A stretch of DNA of 64,000 nucleotides from Pseudoxanthomonas yeongjuensis (GCF_010093345.1 NZ_PDWT01000003.1:1-64000); one strand, 5' to 3'; positions 38,860 to 49,611 are shown, counted from the stretch's first letter. The notes: generated from the sequence alone by a model not told the origin. A program made the numbers and translations.

Positions 38860-40598
38860 CGTCCTTCCTTCTGCCGGCGTTCGTATTCCAGCCGGAACTT
38901 GGTCTTCAACAGGTTGCCCGGCTCGTCGGGCACGCGCCGCAACCAGGCTTCCACCGCCTGTCGGTGTTCGCGCTGTGCGGGGGTTTCCCTGGCCTCCGTG
39001 GCCTGGCGGGCGCTTTCGTCCTTCTGTCCGCCCTTGCCTGCCTGGGCCATGGCCTGGGCCATGCGTTCGCGTTGCGCTGCGTCGGCGGCCTGCTGGGCCT
39101 TGGCGTCGGCAGCTTTCTGTTGCGGCGATTGCGCGCTTTGCGATTGTTGCGGCGGCGATTGTCGCTGCTTTGGGGAATCCGGTTGCGGAGAACCTGGTTG
39201 CGCCTGCTGCTTGTCTTGCTGGCCAGGTCGCGGCTTGCCCTTGTTGTCCTGCGGCGAATCCTGGCCGCCGGATTTCTTCTGTTGTTGCTGCTGGTTCTGT
39301 GCCGCCTTGCGCTTGCGTGCGGCATCGACCACCTTGCGGTTCTCGATCGCGTCTTCCATCTTCGGCTGCAGCTTGAGTGCGCGATCGTAGGCGGCGATGG
39401 CCTCGTCGTAATGGCCTTGCTTGGCCAGCGCATTACCCTGGTTGTAGAGCGCTTCAGCGCTGTCGATATCGGCGAAGTCTTTTTCGGCTGCGGCGAAATC
39501 GCCCTTGCGATAGGCATCGGCTCCCTGTTGGATACGCTCGTGCTGTTGCTGGTCGGCGCGCTTCCACAGGCTGCTTTCCGCTGCATTCGCGGGCATGGCC
39601 ATGGGTAGGCAAACGCACAACAGGACCACCGCGAATGCCCCGCCGCGCCGGAATGCGAGCAACGCCAGCAGCATCAGCGGCGGCAACAACCAGTAGCCTC
39701 CGTCCTGCCAGGCCAGACCCTTCTCGCCACGTTGCGCGCTTGCGCCTGCTTCATCCGGATCCAGCACGCCCAGTGCACGTAGATCGCTGTCGTCCGCCGC
39801 CAGCGCCTGATAGTCGCCACCGCCAGCGGTCGCCAACGCTCGCAGCGAGCCGGCATCCAGCTTCGCATGCAGGATGCGGCCCTCGCCATCGCGGTAAGGC
39901 GCGCCGGAAGCCGTACCCAGACCCAGTGCGGAAACGCGGAAACCCTGGCGCAATGCGGCACGTGCGGCGTTGTCGGCCGCGGCATCGGCATGGTCGCTCA
40001 ATACCAGGATGTCGCCATGCTCGAATCCCGCCTGTCGCAGCAGGCGCGCCGACCAGGCGATGGCGCGATCGGCCTGCTGTCCATCCATCGGCATCACTCC
40101 GGGCTCCAGGGCATCCAGAAACAGGGCGACGTTGGCGACATCGTCGGTCAACGGAGCGACGGTGAAAGCCTCGTCCGCATAAGCGACCAGCGCGACCTGT
40201 CCGCCCGCGCGTTCGCGCAGCAGGGTCGCGAGCTTGGCCCGCGCCTGCAGCAGGCGCGACGGCGGCAGATCGGACGCGGTGCTGCTGCTGGAGAGATCCA
40301 GCGCGACCACCAGTGGCGTCTGCGTTTGCCACAACGGCTGTTCGGTCTGGCGCCAGCTGGGGCCGGCGAGCGCAAGCACGGCGAGCGCATAACCGAGCGC
40401 GCCCAGCCAAATCGTACCGCGCGCGGCCTTGCCGCCGGCCTCCAGCAGGTGCGGCAGCAAATGCGCATCGACCACGTTGCGCCAGACGTTGCTGCGACGC
40501 TGCCGCACTCGCCATAACCCCCACAACATCGGCAAGGCAAGCAGCGCCCACAGCCAATGCGGACGCAGGAAATGCAGCACGTGCAACCAGGCGTTCAT
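38856..40598 (-). CDS. BatB-BatC fusion: VWA domain plus TPR repeats
   Basis: 580 residues. The N-terminal part is BatB: two membrane segments, then a von Willebrand A domain with the metal site DLSSSS (Asp101, Ser103, Ser105) and a closing membrane segment (about 315-345). The C-terminal part is BatC-like: TPR units (ADAYRKGDFAAAEKDF, NALAKQGHYDEAIAAYDRAL) and a Gln/Pro/Lys-rich low-complexity tail. Separate genes in some bacteria, fused here. ATG at 40598, overlapping the batA stop. Confidence 0.88.
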   Translation of the reverse strand: MNAWLHVLHFLRPHWLWALLALPMLWGLWRVRQRRSNVWRNVVDAHLLPHLLEAGGKAARGTIWLGALGYALAVLALAGPSWRQTEQPLWQTQTPLVVALDLSSSSTASDLPPSRLLQARAKLATLLRERAGGQVALVAYADEAFTVAPLTDDVANVALFLDALEPGVMPMDGQQADRAIAWSARLLRQAGFEHGDILVLSDHADAAADNAARAALRQGFRVSALGLGTASGAPYRDGEGRILHAKLDAGSLRALATAGGGDYQALAADDSDLRALGVLDPDEAGASAQRGEKGLAWQDGGYWLLPPLMLLALLAFRRGGAFAVVLLCVCLPMAMPANAAESSLWKRADQQQHERIQQGADAYRKGDFAAAEKDFADIDSAEALYNQGNALAKQGHYDEAIAAYDRALKLQPKMEDAIENRKVVDAARKRKAAQNQQQQQKKSGGQDSPQDNKGKPRPGQQDKQQAQPGSPQPDSPKQRQSPPQQSQSAQSPQQKAADAKAQQAADAAQRERMAQAMAQAGKGGQKDESARQATEARETPAQREHRQAVEAWLRRVPDEPGNLLKTKFRLEYERRQKEGR

Positions 40599-41611
40599 CG
40601 CCTGCGCCCTGGCAGCAGGAAGGCGAACAGTGCGACCAGCAGGGCGGCGGCCAGCGGCCACCAGTAACGTTCGATGCGCGGCCGCACGCGCTGGCCTTCC
40701 TGCTTCACCGGTTCGATCCGGTCCAGTTCCGCATAGATGCCGGCGAGCTGTTCGGTATCGCGCGCGCGGAACGCCTGCCCGCCGGTTTCACTGGCGATCT
40801 TCTTCAGCGTGGTTTCGTCGATATCGTCATCGCCGCCCGGCATCGGAACCGACAAGCCGAACAGCGAGAACGCACCGCCCGACCCGCCGAAGGCGATGGT
40901 ATGGATGCGCACGTTTTCGGATTTCGCCAGTTCCGCCGCCTTCAGCGGATCGAGCACGCCGGCGGTGTTGACGCCGTCGGTCAGCAGGATCAATACGCGC
41001 TGGCCTTGCGGCTGTTCGCGCAGGCGCTTGACCGCCAGGCCGATGGCATCGCCGATCGCGGTGTCCTGGCCGGCCAGTCCGACCACGCTGTCGCCGAGTT
41101 GTTCGCGCACCGTGTCGCGGTCCATCGTTTGTGGAGTAAGTGCGTAGGCTTGCTGGCCGAAGACCAGCAGACCGACACGGTCGCCCACGCGACGGTCGAG
41201 GAAGTCGGCCAGCACCGCCTTGGCGGCCGTGAGCCGATCGACCACATCGCCGCCCAGTTCCATGTCCGGGCGGCTCATGCTGCCGGACAGGTCCACCGCC
41301 AGCATCAGGTTGCGTCCACTCTGCGGCGGCGCGACCGCTTCGCCGAGTTGCTGCGGACGCGCGGCGGCGGCGCAAAGCAGGAACCACGCCAGCCAGGCCA
41401 GTGCCGCCGCATGCATGAGCCTGGGCCGGCCACTTGGGCTGGCGATGGCATCGAGGCGCCCGCCATACGGCACCCGCAGCGCTGCGGAACTGCTGCGTCG
41501 TGGCGGCAGCAGCCAGCCGGCCAGCCACGGCAGCGGAAACGCCAGCCACATCCACGGCCAGGCGAATCCGCCGAATGCGGTCTTCAGCCATTCGAGCCAG
41601 TCGCCGCTCAT
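40595..41611 (-). CDS. batA: BatA family VWA-domain membrane protein
   Basis: 338 residues: membrane segments near 15-35 and 65-82, a VWA domain with a complete metal-ion site (DLSGSMS, Asp107/Ser109/Ser111; LLTDGVNTAG) and a C-terminal membrane segment (about 315-333). Presumed to dimerise with BatB and to be served by MoxR. ATG at 41611 overlaps the preceding stop by 4 bases. Confidence 0.9.
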   Translation of the reverse strand: MSGDWLEWLKTAFGGFAWPWMWLAFPLPWLAGWLLPPRRSSSAALRVPYGGRLDAIASPSGRPRLMHAAALAWLAWFLLCAAAARPQQLGEAVAPPQSGRNLMLAVDLSGSMSRPDMELGGDVVDRLTAAKAVLADFLDRRVGDRVGLLVFGQQAYALTPQTMDRDTVREQLGDSVVGLAGQDTAIGDAIGLAVKRLREQPQGQRVLILLTDGVNTAGVLDPLKAAELAKSENVRIHTIAFGGSGGAFSLFGLSVPMPGGDDDIDETTLKKIASETGGQAFRARDTEQLAGIYAELDRIEPVKQEGQRVRPRIERYWWPLAAALLVALFAFLLPGRRR

Positions 41612-42060
41612 TTGCGCCCGGCCATCAGCTCGAGGAAACGCTTGCGGGCGAGATCGCGAACCGCTTCCCATGCACTCGCTTCCACTTCCCGCCGGTAGCC
41701 GCCTTCCAGCAGTAGACGACCTGGTCCCATGCTGAAATCGCTGCCCTTCTTCCCATCGAGGAAACGCAGCCAGTCCTCGCCTCGCAATCGATCGGCGTGC
41801 CTGTCGACACGGCGTGCGGCGCGGCGAAGGAGTCCGGATATCGCAGCGATCCGCGCCGGCGGCGAAGCCTGCGCACAAGCCTCATCGAACAATTTCTGCC
41901 AGGCCTGCCGGCGGCGCTTGCGCCATAGTCCAACTGCGCAGGCCGCCGCAAGCAGCAACAGCACTGCAACGGCAAGCAACCACCAGCCGGGCGCCGGTGG
42001 CCACAGCGAAGGCGCCGGCGGCACATGCACATCGCGCAGGACCAGTTCTTGCGCCTGCAT
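41608..42060 (-). CDS. DUF4381 domain membrane protein
   Basis: 150 residues: an N-terminal segment facing the periplasm (VHVPPAPSLWPPAPGWWLL), one membrane segment (about 27-47), a basic stretch (WRKRRRQAW) and a cytoplasmic helical domain. Constant member of moxR-Bat clusters; function unknown. The ATG at 42060 overlaps the DUF58 stop (TGATG); a GTG one codon earlier is also possible. Confidence 0.85.
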   Translation of the reverse strand: MQAQELVLRDVHVPPAPSLWPPAPGWWLLAVAVLLLLAAACAVGLWRKRRRQAWQKLFDEACAQASPPARIAAISGLLRRAARRVDRHADRLRGEDWLRFLDGKKGSDFSMGPGRLLLEGGYRREVEASAWEAVRDLARKRFLELMAGRK

Positions 42061-42956
42061 CACGCCACCTGCGATTGCGCCCGGCCCAGCAGCGGCAGCC
42101 AGGATTCGCTGGGCGCGTCGCCCTGCAGGGAATAGACCCGCACGCCTCGGCGTGGCAGGGTTTCCAGCGCGCGTTCGACCGGACGGTTGAATTCGTCCTG
42201 CCAGCGCTGGCGCTGTCCGGCATCGCCGAGGTCGAGTTCAAGCCGATGGCTGCCCGACGAGAACGGCAACGTCGTCCTGGGCGGTTCGCTTTCCAATGCA
42301 TCGGTCAACAACAGCACCGTGACTTCATGGTGCACGGCGAGCGCAGGCCAGCGCGACTCGGCGATCGAGGCGAGGCTGCGCGGATCGGCCAATACGATCA
42401 GGCGCGAACCCGGACGCAGCAGGCGGGCCGCATTGTCCAGCGCGACCGACAGCCCCGCATCATCGGCAGGCGCCTGCGAATACCAGCGAACCAGGGCATC
42501 CAGCACCCGCAATGCGCCGCGTGCGCCCGAAGCCGGAGGCACCGGGGCCTCCTGCGTGCTGCCGCGCAGGATGGCCACGCGATCGCCTTCGCGAACCGCG
42601 GCCCACACCGCGACCGCGGCCGCGCGCGCGGCCTGCACCGACTTGAAGCGCACCCGCGTACCGAAATACAGGGCCGGTGAGGTATCGGCGACGACCAGGG
42701 TCAGGCGCTCGCGTTCGGCCTGGAACAGTTTGGTGTGGGTGCGGCCGCTGCGCGCGGTCAGCCGCCAATCGATGTGGCGCACATCGTCGCCAGCCACGTA
42801 TTCGCGCGATTCCGCGTACTCCATGCCGCGCCCACGCTGGTTGGACTGCGCAGGGCCGGCGATGTTGTGCCGCCCCTTGCGCGCAGGCGGCCGGCGCTGC
42901 GCCGTAGCCCGCAAAGCAACCAATTCCGCCAACGTCGGCTTCAATCCGTCGGCCAC
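42060..42956 (-). CDS. DUF58 domain protein
   Basis: 298 residues with the DUF58 core GRGMEYAESREYVAGDDVRHIDWRLTA-type block (GDDVRHIDWRLTARSG) and a degenerate VWA-like fold (LTLVVADTSPAL). A soluble partner of MoxR ATPases. Starts with GTG at 42956, supported by GAGAGG seven bases upstream. A REP pair lies between it and moxR, inside what is otherwise one operon. Confidence 0.9.
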   Translation of the reverse strand: MADGLKPTLAELVALRATAQRRPPARKGRHNIAGPAQSNQRGRGMEYAESREYVAGDDVRHIDWRLTARSGRTHTKLFQAERERLTLVVADTSPALYFGTRVRFKSVQAARAAAVAVWAAVREGDRVAILRGSTQEAPVPPASGARGALRVLDALVRWYSQAPADDAGLSVALDNAARLLRPGSRLIVLADPRSLASIAESRWPALAVHHEVTVLLLTDALESEPPRTTLPFSSGSHRLELDLGDAGQRQRWQDEFNRPVERALETLPRRGVRVYSLQGDAPSESWLPLLGRAQSQVA

Positions 42957-42998
42957 CGCACACCTCTCAGGGGAAGTTGCCGTATGGGAGCAGCCTGC

Positions 42999-43110
42999 GT
43001 GGGAGCCGCGTCAGCCGCGATGCCTTTCGCGCAGGCAGCCACGGAATGCCAACAAGCAGCCGATGCTTCACGCCCAGCCAAACCATCATCGCGGCTGACG
43101 CGGCTCCCAC
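42999..43110. repeat. REP-type inverted pair, family B, inside the moxR-Bat cluster
   Basis: gtgggagccgcgtcagccgc ... gcggctgacgcggctcccac with a spacer of about 65 bases. Placed between moxR and the DUF58 gene. Confidence 0.9.
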
Positions 43111-43131
43111 GGTAATCGCCGCCACCCGCTT

Positions 43132-44154
43132 TCACGGCAACGGCACCACATCAAGCAACGCCGCGACCAGCCTGTCGCCATCCCAGCCTTCGGCGGTGGC
43201 TTCGTAACTGGGCAGCACGCGATGGCGCAGGACGTCCGCAGCGATGGCCCGCACATCGTCGGGAGTCACGTAGTCGCGCCCCGCCAACCAGGCGCGCGCG
43301 CGCGCGCATCGCTCCAGTGCTATCGATCCACGCGGGCTCGCGCCCCAGGCGATGCGCCGCGCCAGTTGCGGGTCGTAACGGCGCGCATCGCGCGAAGCCA
43401 GCACCAGTTCGATCAGATAGCGTTCCAGTTGCGGCGCGACGTGCAGATCGAGCACCGCGGCGCGCGCGGCGAAGACGTCCTCGATCGGCAGCCTGGCCAC
43501 GGCTTCGGCCGTGTGCTGCAAGGTGTCGCGCGCGCGTTCACGCGCTAGTCGCAGGATCTCCGCTTCCGCCTCCGCTTCGGGGTAGCCGATGCGCACATGC
43601 ATCAGGAAGCGGTCGAGCTGGGCCTCGGGCAAAGGGAAGGTGCCTTCCTGTTCGATCGGGTTCTGCGTGGCCATGACCAGGAACAGCTGCGGCAACGGAT
43701 AGGTATGCCGCCCCACGGTGACCTGGCGTTCGCCCATGGCTTCAAGCAGTGCCGACTGCACCTTGGCAGGCGCGCGGTTGATCTCGTCGGCAAGCAGGAT
43801 GGGATGGAAGATCGGCCCGGGCAGGAATTCGAAACGCCCATCCTGCGGGCGCCAGACCTCGGTGCCGGTCAGGTCGGCGGGCAACAGATCCGGGGTGAAC
43901 TGCACGCGGGCGAACTCGGCCTGCAGGCGCGAAGCCAATGCCCGTATCGCAGTGGTCTTGGCCAGGCCGGGCGCGCCTTCGACCAGCAGATGGCCATCGG
44001 CCAGCAGGGCGATCAGCAGGCGCTCGACCAGCGCGGCCTGGCCGACGATGGTTTCGGACAAGCCTTCACGCAATCTGTTGAAAGCGTCGTGGAGACGCGA
44101 GACATTCGGGTCCACGGGGCCGTTTGCGGGTTGGCGCGCGATCTGGGTATCCAT
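43132..44154 (-). CDS. moxR: MoxR family AAA+ ATPase
   Basis: 340 residues: Walker A EGAPGLAKTT (59-68), Walker B ILLADEIN (119-126), sensor 1 in MATQNP and the C-terminal lid with YDPQLARRIAWGASPRG. A chaperone-like ATPase thought to insert metal ions into or remodel the VWA proteins encoded next to it. Start ATG at 44154 chosen by family length; earlier ATGs at 44208 and 44226 lack a better ribosome site. Head of the cluster that ends with batD. Confidence 0.93.
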   Translation of the reverse strand: MDTQIARQPANGPVDPNVSRLHDAFNRLREGLSETIVGQAALVERLLIALLADGHLLVEGAPGLAKTTAIRALASRLQAEFARVQFTPDLLPADLTGTEVWRPQDGRFEFLPGPIFHPILLADEINRAPAKVQSALLEAMGERQVTVGRHTYPLPQLFLVMATQNPIEQEGTFPLPEAQLDRFLMHVRIGYPEAEAEAEILRLARERARDTLQHTAEAVARLPIEDVFAARAAVLDLHVAPQLERYLIELVLASRDARRYDPQLARRIAWGASPRGSIALERCARARAWLAGRDYVTPDDVRAIAADVLRHRVLPSYEATAEGWDGDRLVAALLDVVPLP

Positions 44155-44289
44155 CGGGAAGGATCCGGAAGTGGCATCGGGGCGAGTTTGACCGAACAGC
44201 ACGTCCATTGGTTCATGAAGATGCATCCACTGCTCGCAGTGGTTCAGCCTCTGGCCTGGCCGAGATCGCAGTGGAAAAGGGCCTTCCCC

Positions 44290-44366
44290 GTAGGAGCGCC
44301 CATGGGCGCGAGCTCTTCGTCATGCAATCGAGAACGCAGGAGCTCGCGCCCATGGGGCGCTCCCAC
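44290..44366. repeat. REP-type inverted pair, family C
   Basis: gtaggagcgcccatgggcgc ... gcgcccatggggcgctcccac, in the 294-base gap between pilQ and moxR; the rest of that gap holds the pilQ terminator and no gene I can support. Confidence 0.85.
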
Positions 44367-44406
44367 GGGATGACGACCTTCTCTGTAATTCGCGAATCCA
44401 AAAGAA

Positions 44407-44428
44407 AAGGGCCGCAAGCGGCCCTTTC
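44407..44428 (-). terminator. Rho-independent terminator of pilMNOPQ
   Basis: aaagggccg/cggcccttt stem with a CAAG loop; on the minus strand it is followed by TTTTCTTTTGG. It lies 21 bases after the pilQ stop. Confidence 0.85.
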
Positions 44429-44448
44429 CGGTTCGAATCGCGTGGCGG

Positions 44449-46365
44449 TCAGCGCTTGGCGACCGTCAATATCTTCGGGGTGATGAAGATCAACAACTCG
44501 GCCTTGTCCTTCAAGCGACCCTTCTTCTTGAACAGGTTGCCGAGGAACGGGATATCGCCCAGGAAAGGCACCTTGGCAACGCTCGATCGATCCGTGAATT
44601 CATAGACGCCGCCTATGACGACGGTCTGGCCGTCCTCTACCAGTACCGCAGTGTTGATTTCCCGCTTGCTGATCTCCGGAACCGTGCCGTAGTCCGCCAA
44701 TTCGATATAGCGCTCGACCTCGTCTTTCTTGACATTGAGGTTGAGGAACACCCGGCCGTCGTTGGTGATCGTCGGGGTGACCTTCAGCTCAAGCAGGACA
44801 TCCTTGAACTGCACATTGGGCGTGGCCGCCTGGCCCGCGGTACCGCCAGTGATCGTTACGTAGCCGATTTCCTTGCCCTGGCGGATATATCCCTCGCGCT
44901 GGTTGGCGGTGATGATGCGCGGGTTGGATATGACTTCGCCACGGCCCTCTTCCTGCAATGCGGAGAGCTCAAGGTCGAGGTTGAAATTGCGGCCGAGGAG
45001 GGTGTAGGCAAGGCTCGGAATTACGCCCCCCGAGGTGAAGCTTCCCGCGGGCATATTGACGTTCAGACCGCCAGGCAGCACGCGATCATCGCCGTTGCCT
45101 ATGTTGACGTTGTCTTCGATATTGCCGCCGATTATCTGCGTGCGATCGCCGGTACGAGTGCCGGCCACGCCGAAACGGGCGCCCAGATCGCGGGCGAAAG
45201 TATCCGTGGCGATGACGATACGGCCTTCGATCAGGACCTGGTCCACCGGGCGATCGATCACATTGATCAGTTCGCGCATCTGCGCGACCTTCTTCGGGAT
45301 GTCGCTGATCATCAAGGTGTTGGTGCGCTCATCCGCGACCAGGCGGCCACGCGGGGACAGGAAGCCGTTTTCCTGCTGGCTGCTGCCACTGCCGCCACCG
45401 CTGCTGCCACCGATGCCCTTGGCCTCGGTCAAGGCCTTGAAGATGGCGGAAGCGCTGTGATAGTTGATCTGCACGTAGTCGGTGATCAGGTCCACGCGAT
45501 TGTCGATGGCGATGCGCGCGTCTTCCTTGTCCTGCTCGAACTTGGCCAATTCCGGTTGCGGCGCGACCCAGACCACGCCACCATCGCGGCGCTGGTCCAG
45601 GCCCTTGGCGCGCAGCACGATCTCCAGGGCCTGGTCCCACGGCACATTGACCAGGCGCAGGGTGACGTTGCCCTGGACGGTATCGGAGGCGACGATATTG
45701 AGGTTCGACTCTTCCGCGATCAGCTGCAGCACCGTGCGCACCGGCACGTCCTGGAAGTTGAAGGTGACCGGACGCCCGCTGTAAGCGCGCGCGGCCGTGG
45801 CCACCTTGGCCGAGCCGCCAGCGATCGCCGCCGGCGACGTGGATCCCACCGCGGATTGAGCTGTGCGCGGAACGATTTCGACCACGTACTCATCGCCGGT
45901 CTGGTAGGCCAGCGACTCGAATGCGCCGTTGGTGCTCAGCACCAGTTGGCTGCCGGCGCCGGCGCTATGCGCATCGACACGCTGGACCGGCGTGGCGAAA
46001 TCGACCACGTTGAGCGGCCGTTGCAGGGCGGCAGGCAATGCCGCGTTGCCGACATCGACGATGACCGAAGAACCCTGGTTGCGCAGGTCCGGCATCGCGC
46101 CCTTGCCATTGAAGCGGAGAATCAGCCGACCCGCGCCGTCATCGCCCCGCTTGAAATCGATCTTGGAAATCTCGAGGGCGCCGACCGCCTGTCTGGCTGG
46201 GTCGGCATTGCCGACGACCGCGGCGCTTGCCGGCGATGGGATTGCGGTAGCGGCAGTGACGGAACCGGCGGCGGCCAGCAAGCCGATCGCGAGCCCCAGA
46301 CTGCAGACCCGTGTCGTGGCCAGGCGCCGGAAAGGCAGCGGGCTGTGAGCGTTCGAAGCGGTCAT
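44449..46365 (-). CDS. pilQ: type IV pilus secretin PilQ
   Basis: Outer-membrane channel through which type IV pili extrude and DNA can enter. 638 residues: a signal peptide (cleavage near SVTA), an N-terminal AMIN-like domain (peptidoglycan binding), a secretin/TonB short N-terminal domain (FNFQDVPVRTVLQLIAEESN), N1 and the C-terminal secretin core (VPFLGDIPFLGNLFKKK). A Gly/Ser-rich loop (GGSSGGGSGSS) lies near 325. The ATG at 46365 is preceded by AGGGGA and is preferred to the one overlapping the pilP stop. Confidence 0.95.
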   Translation of the reverse strand: MTASNAHSPLPFRRLATTRVCSLGLAIGLLAAAGSVTAATAIPSPASAAVVGNADPARQAVGALEISKIDFKRGDDGAGRLILRFNGKGAMPDLRNQGSSVIVDVGNAALPAALQRPLNVVDFATPVQRVDAHSAGAGSQLVLSTNGAFESLAYQTGDEYVVEIVPRTAQSAVGSTSPAAIAGGSAKVATAARAYSGRPVTFNFQDVPVRTVLQLIAEESNLNIVASDTVQGNVTLRLVNVPWDQALEIVLRAKGLDQRRDGGVVWVAPQPELAKFEQDKEDARIAIDNRVDLITDYVQINYHSASAIFKALTEAKGIGGSSGGGSGSSQQENGFLSPRGRLVADERTNTLMISDIPKKVAQMRELINVIDRPVDQVLIEGRIVIATDTFARDLGARFGVAGTRTGDRTQIIGGNIEDNVNIGNGDDRVLPGGLNVNMPAGSFTSGGVIPSLAYTLLGRNFNLDLELSALQEEGRGEVISNPRIITANQREGYIRQGKEIGYVTITGGTAGQAATPNVQFKDVLLELKVTPTITNDGRVFLNLNVKKDEVERYIELADYGTVPEISKREINTAVLVEDGQTVVIGGVYEFTDRSSVAKVPFLGDIPFLGNLFKKKGRLKDKAELLIFITPKILTVAKR

Positions 46366-46379
46366 CGTGTATCCCCTAA

Positions 46380-46931
46380 TCATTGATCTTCAAGCGCAAT
46401 CGACGCCGGCCTTTCCAGCCAGCCGCCCGCACCGTCCGGCACAAGTTCGACAAGTTCAATGCGATCTTCATGGACGCCGGTGATGCGGCCATCGCTTTGC
46501 CCCAAGTAAGCACCCGGCCGCACCTTGTAGGTGACCTTGTCGGGGGCCATCACCAATGCCACCAGCGCCCCGCCCTTGCCGATCGTACCGACCATGTCCA
46601 GGCTGTCCAGCGGATATTGCTCCAGCGTTTCCTTGCGCCGGTTCGGATCCGGGCGCAGGCCGCCGCTGTCGGCGTTGCTCCAGGCGTCGCTGAACGGGTC
46701 GCGCAGAGACTGTGCCGCGTATTCGAAAGTCTCGAACTGCTGCATGACAGGCAAGGGTTCCAGTGCCGGAGCAGGCCGCGCCTGGACATCCGCAATCCAT
46801 TTCTCGAGATTCGGCGCGTCGCCCGGTGAGCTGGTGATCCCGCGAGCGCAACCTGCCGAAAACAGGACCAACGCCACGACGCCGAATGCCCGCGTCGCTT
46901 TCCGCAGCGGTGCGGTCGATTGCGAAATCAT
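46380..46931 (-). CDS. pilP: type IV pilus assembly lipoprotein PilP
   Basis: Inner-membrane lipoprotein that links the PilMNO platform to PilQ. 183 residues with the lipobox FSAGC near residue 28 and the PilP beta domain (YPLDSLDMVGTIGKGG ... VRPGAYLGQSDGRI). Overlaps pilO by 4 bases. Confidence 0.94.
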   Translation of the reverse strand: MISQSTAPLRKATRAFGVVALVLFSAGCARGITSSPGDAPNLEKWIADVQARPAPALEPLPVMQQFETFEYAAQSLRDPFSDAWSNADSGGLRPDPNRRKETLEQYPLDSLDMVGTIGKGGALVALVMAPDKVTYKVRPGAYLGQSDGRITGVHEDRIELVELVPDGAGGWLERPASIALEDQ

Positions 46932-47608
46932 GCGCCACCACCTTTATTCTTTGCAGTCGCCTCGGCGGACTTCTTTTCCTGGATCGCGGTTTCCTCTTCA
47001 TCGAGGTAGCGGTAAGTCTTGACCGTGCCCGAGAGTTCCAAAGCGCCATTGCCGGCGGTGATGCCGCCTTTGCCCGGCTTGGGCTTCAATGAAATATCGT
47101 GCATGGTCAGGATCACCACGCGCGGCAACGATGCCACGCCGCTCACGAACGCGCCGAACTGGTGGTAGCTGCCGACCATGCGCAGCTTGATCGGCTTCTC
47201 GGCATAGAACTCTTTGGGCGTCTCCGGCCCCGGCTGGAAGAGCTCGTTGGCCAGGCCGCTGGACAGCGCCGTTTGCGAGATATCCACGATCAGGTCGGGC
47301 ATTTCGGTCTTGCTGGGAAGCTGCCTGAGCATCTGCTGCAGCACCTGCTCCATCTGCGCCAGCTGCTGTTTCAGCGGCTCCAGATTGGCGGCGCGCCCGG
47401 CCTTGTCTTCGAAATCCCGGCGCAGATCGGATTCCTGGCGTTCCAGATTCGCGAGCTCTTCGCGCTTGCCCTTGACCAGCAGGAAGTAGGCCAGGAGCAG
47501 GATCAACGCCGCGATCAACACGCAGAAACCGATCTTGTAGTTCTGCGGCCAGTTGCCGATGTTGTTGAAATCGAGATCGCTGAGTTTGACTTTCTTTTTC
47601 TGGCTCAT
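46928..47608 (-). CDS. pilO: type IV pilus alignment protein PilO
   Basis: 226 residues: a short cytoplasmic start (MSQKKKVKLSDLDFNNIGNW), one membrane segment (about 27-45), a coiled coil (about 50-100) and a ferredoxin-like periplasmic domain. Forms heterodimers with PilN. Overlaps pilN by 4 bases. Confidence 0.94.
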   Translation of the reverse strand: MSQKKKVKLSDLDFNNIGNWPQNYKIGFCVLIAALILLLAYFLLVKGKREELANLERQESDLRRDFEDKAGRAANLEPLKQQLAQMEQVLQQMLRQLPSKTEMPDLIVDISQTALSSGLANELFQPGPETPKEFYAEKPIKLRMVGSYHQFGAFVSGVASLPRVVILTMHDISLKPKPGKGGITAGNGALELSGTVKTYRYLDEEETAIQEKKSAEATAKNKGGGA

Positions 47609-48374
47609 GACGCCGGCCTCTCTTGGGTTGCAGGCGCAGGCTTCTCGACCGGCGCCGCAGCGGGAGCCGCGGTCGGCGTTGCCACCGGGCTCGCGGCTTT
47701 CTCCACTGCCGGACCGGCCGGGGTCGCAGCGGCAGCGGCGGCCGCATCAGCTGCCCCGGGGCCGATCGCCGCGCCCGTCGCACCGCTCTTCTGGTCGGCT
47801 TCGTTGGGATTGGCCAGCTTCACTTTCAGCGTGAACGCATAAGGAAGCGAACGGGATTCGCCGGAAAGCGCGGCGGGACCCTTCTCTTCGGCCTTGGCCT
47901 CGATGATGGACAGGTCCGGATTGGTCATCCAGCCCGAGCTTTCGAGGTTGCGCATGTAGGTACTGACGCGGGCATTGGACTGGGAGCGTCCCTCCAGGGT
48001 CAGGATGTCGCCTTCCTGCTTGATCCCGGCCAAGGCCACGCCGTCGGGAATGGTGCGCACCAGCGAATCGAAGAGATGGACCATCTGCGAACGATTGGCC
48101 TGCAGTTCCTCGATCACCTTCTTGCGGGCCAGCAGGCGGTCCTTCTGCTTGTCGAGGACCTCGATCTCCTTGATCTTGCCTTCGACCTTGGCGATCTCGC
48201 CCTGCAGGAACTGATTGCGCGTGTTCTGGCCGCTGATCTGCTGGCTGTAGTAGAACCAGAGCAGGAACGAGAGCACCAGGCCGGCGGCGGCGGCCAGGCC
48301 CAGCATGCCGTAGAACTCCCTTTGCCGGTTGGCCCGCCGTTCCGCGCGCCACGGGAGCAGGTTGATCTTCGCCA

Positions 48375-48375
<1 letters not shown>
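47605..48375 (-). CDS. pilN: type IV pilus alignment protein PilN, with an Ala/Pro-rich tail
   Basis: 256 residues: the conserved cytoplasmic INLLPWR motif (4-10) that binds PilM, one membrane segment (about 23-43), a coiled coil and a ferredoxin-like domain. About 50 residues from 205 on are almost only Ala, Pro, Val, Thr and Glu (AAAAAAATPAGPAVEK), a low-complexity extension absent from the classical Pseudomonas protein. Its start overlaps the pilM stop (TGATG). Confidence 0.94.
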
Positions 48376-49484
<1,109 letters not shown>

Positions 49485-49512
49485 TTAATAACGAAGTTTT
49501 CACCACTTGCAA
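49485..49512 (-). promoter_or_regulatory. sigma-70-like promoter of pilMNOPQ
   Basis: On the minus strand TTGCAA (49512-49507) and TATTAA (49490-49485) are separated by 16 bases. The start point would be about 45 bases upstream of the pilM GTG. Confidence 0.55.
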
Positions 49513-49611
49513 TACCCATGATGCAGCCTGTGCGGCTTGTCACGGTTCACTAAAGATATCGGCCAAGTTACTGTTTCCCCCCGGAACGCAACCGCCAAAC
49601 CCCGGGTCATC

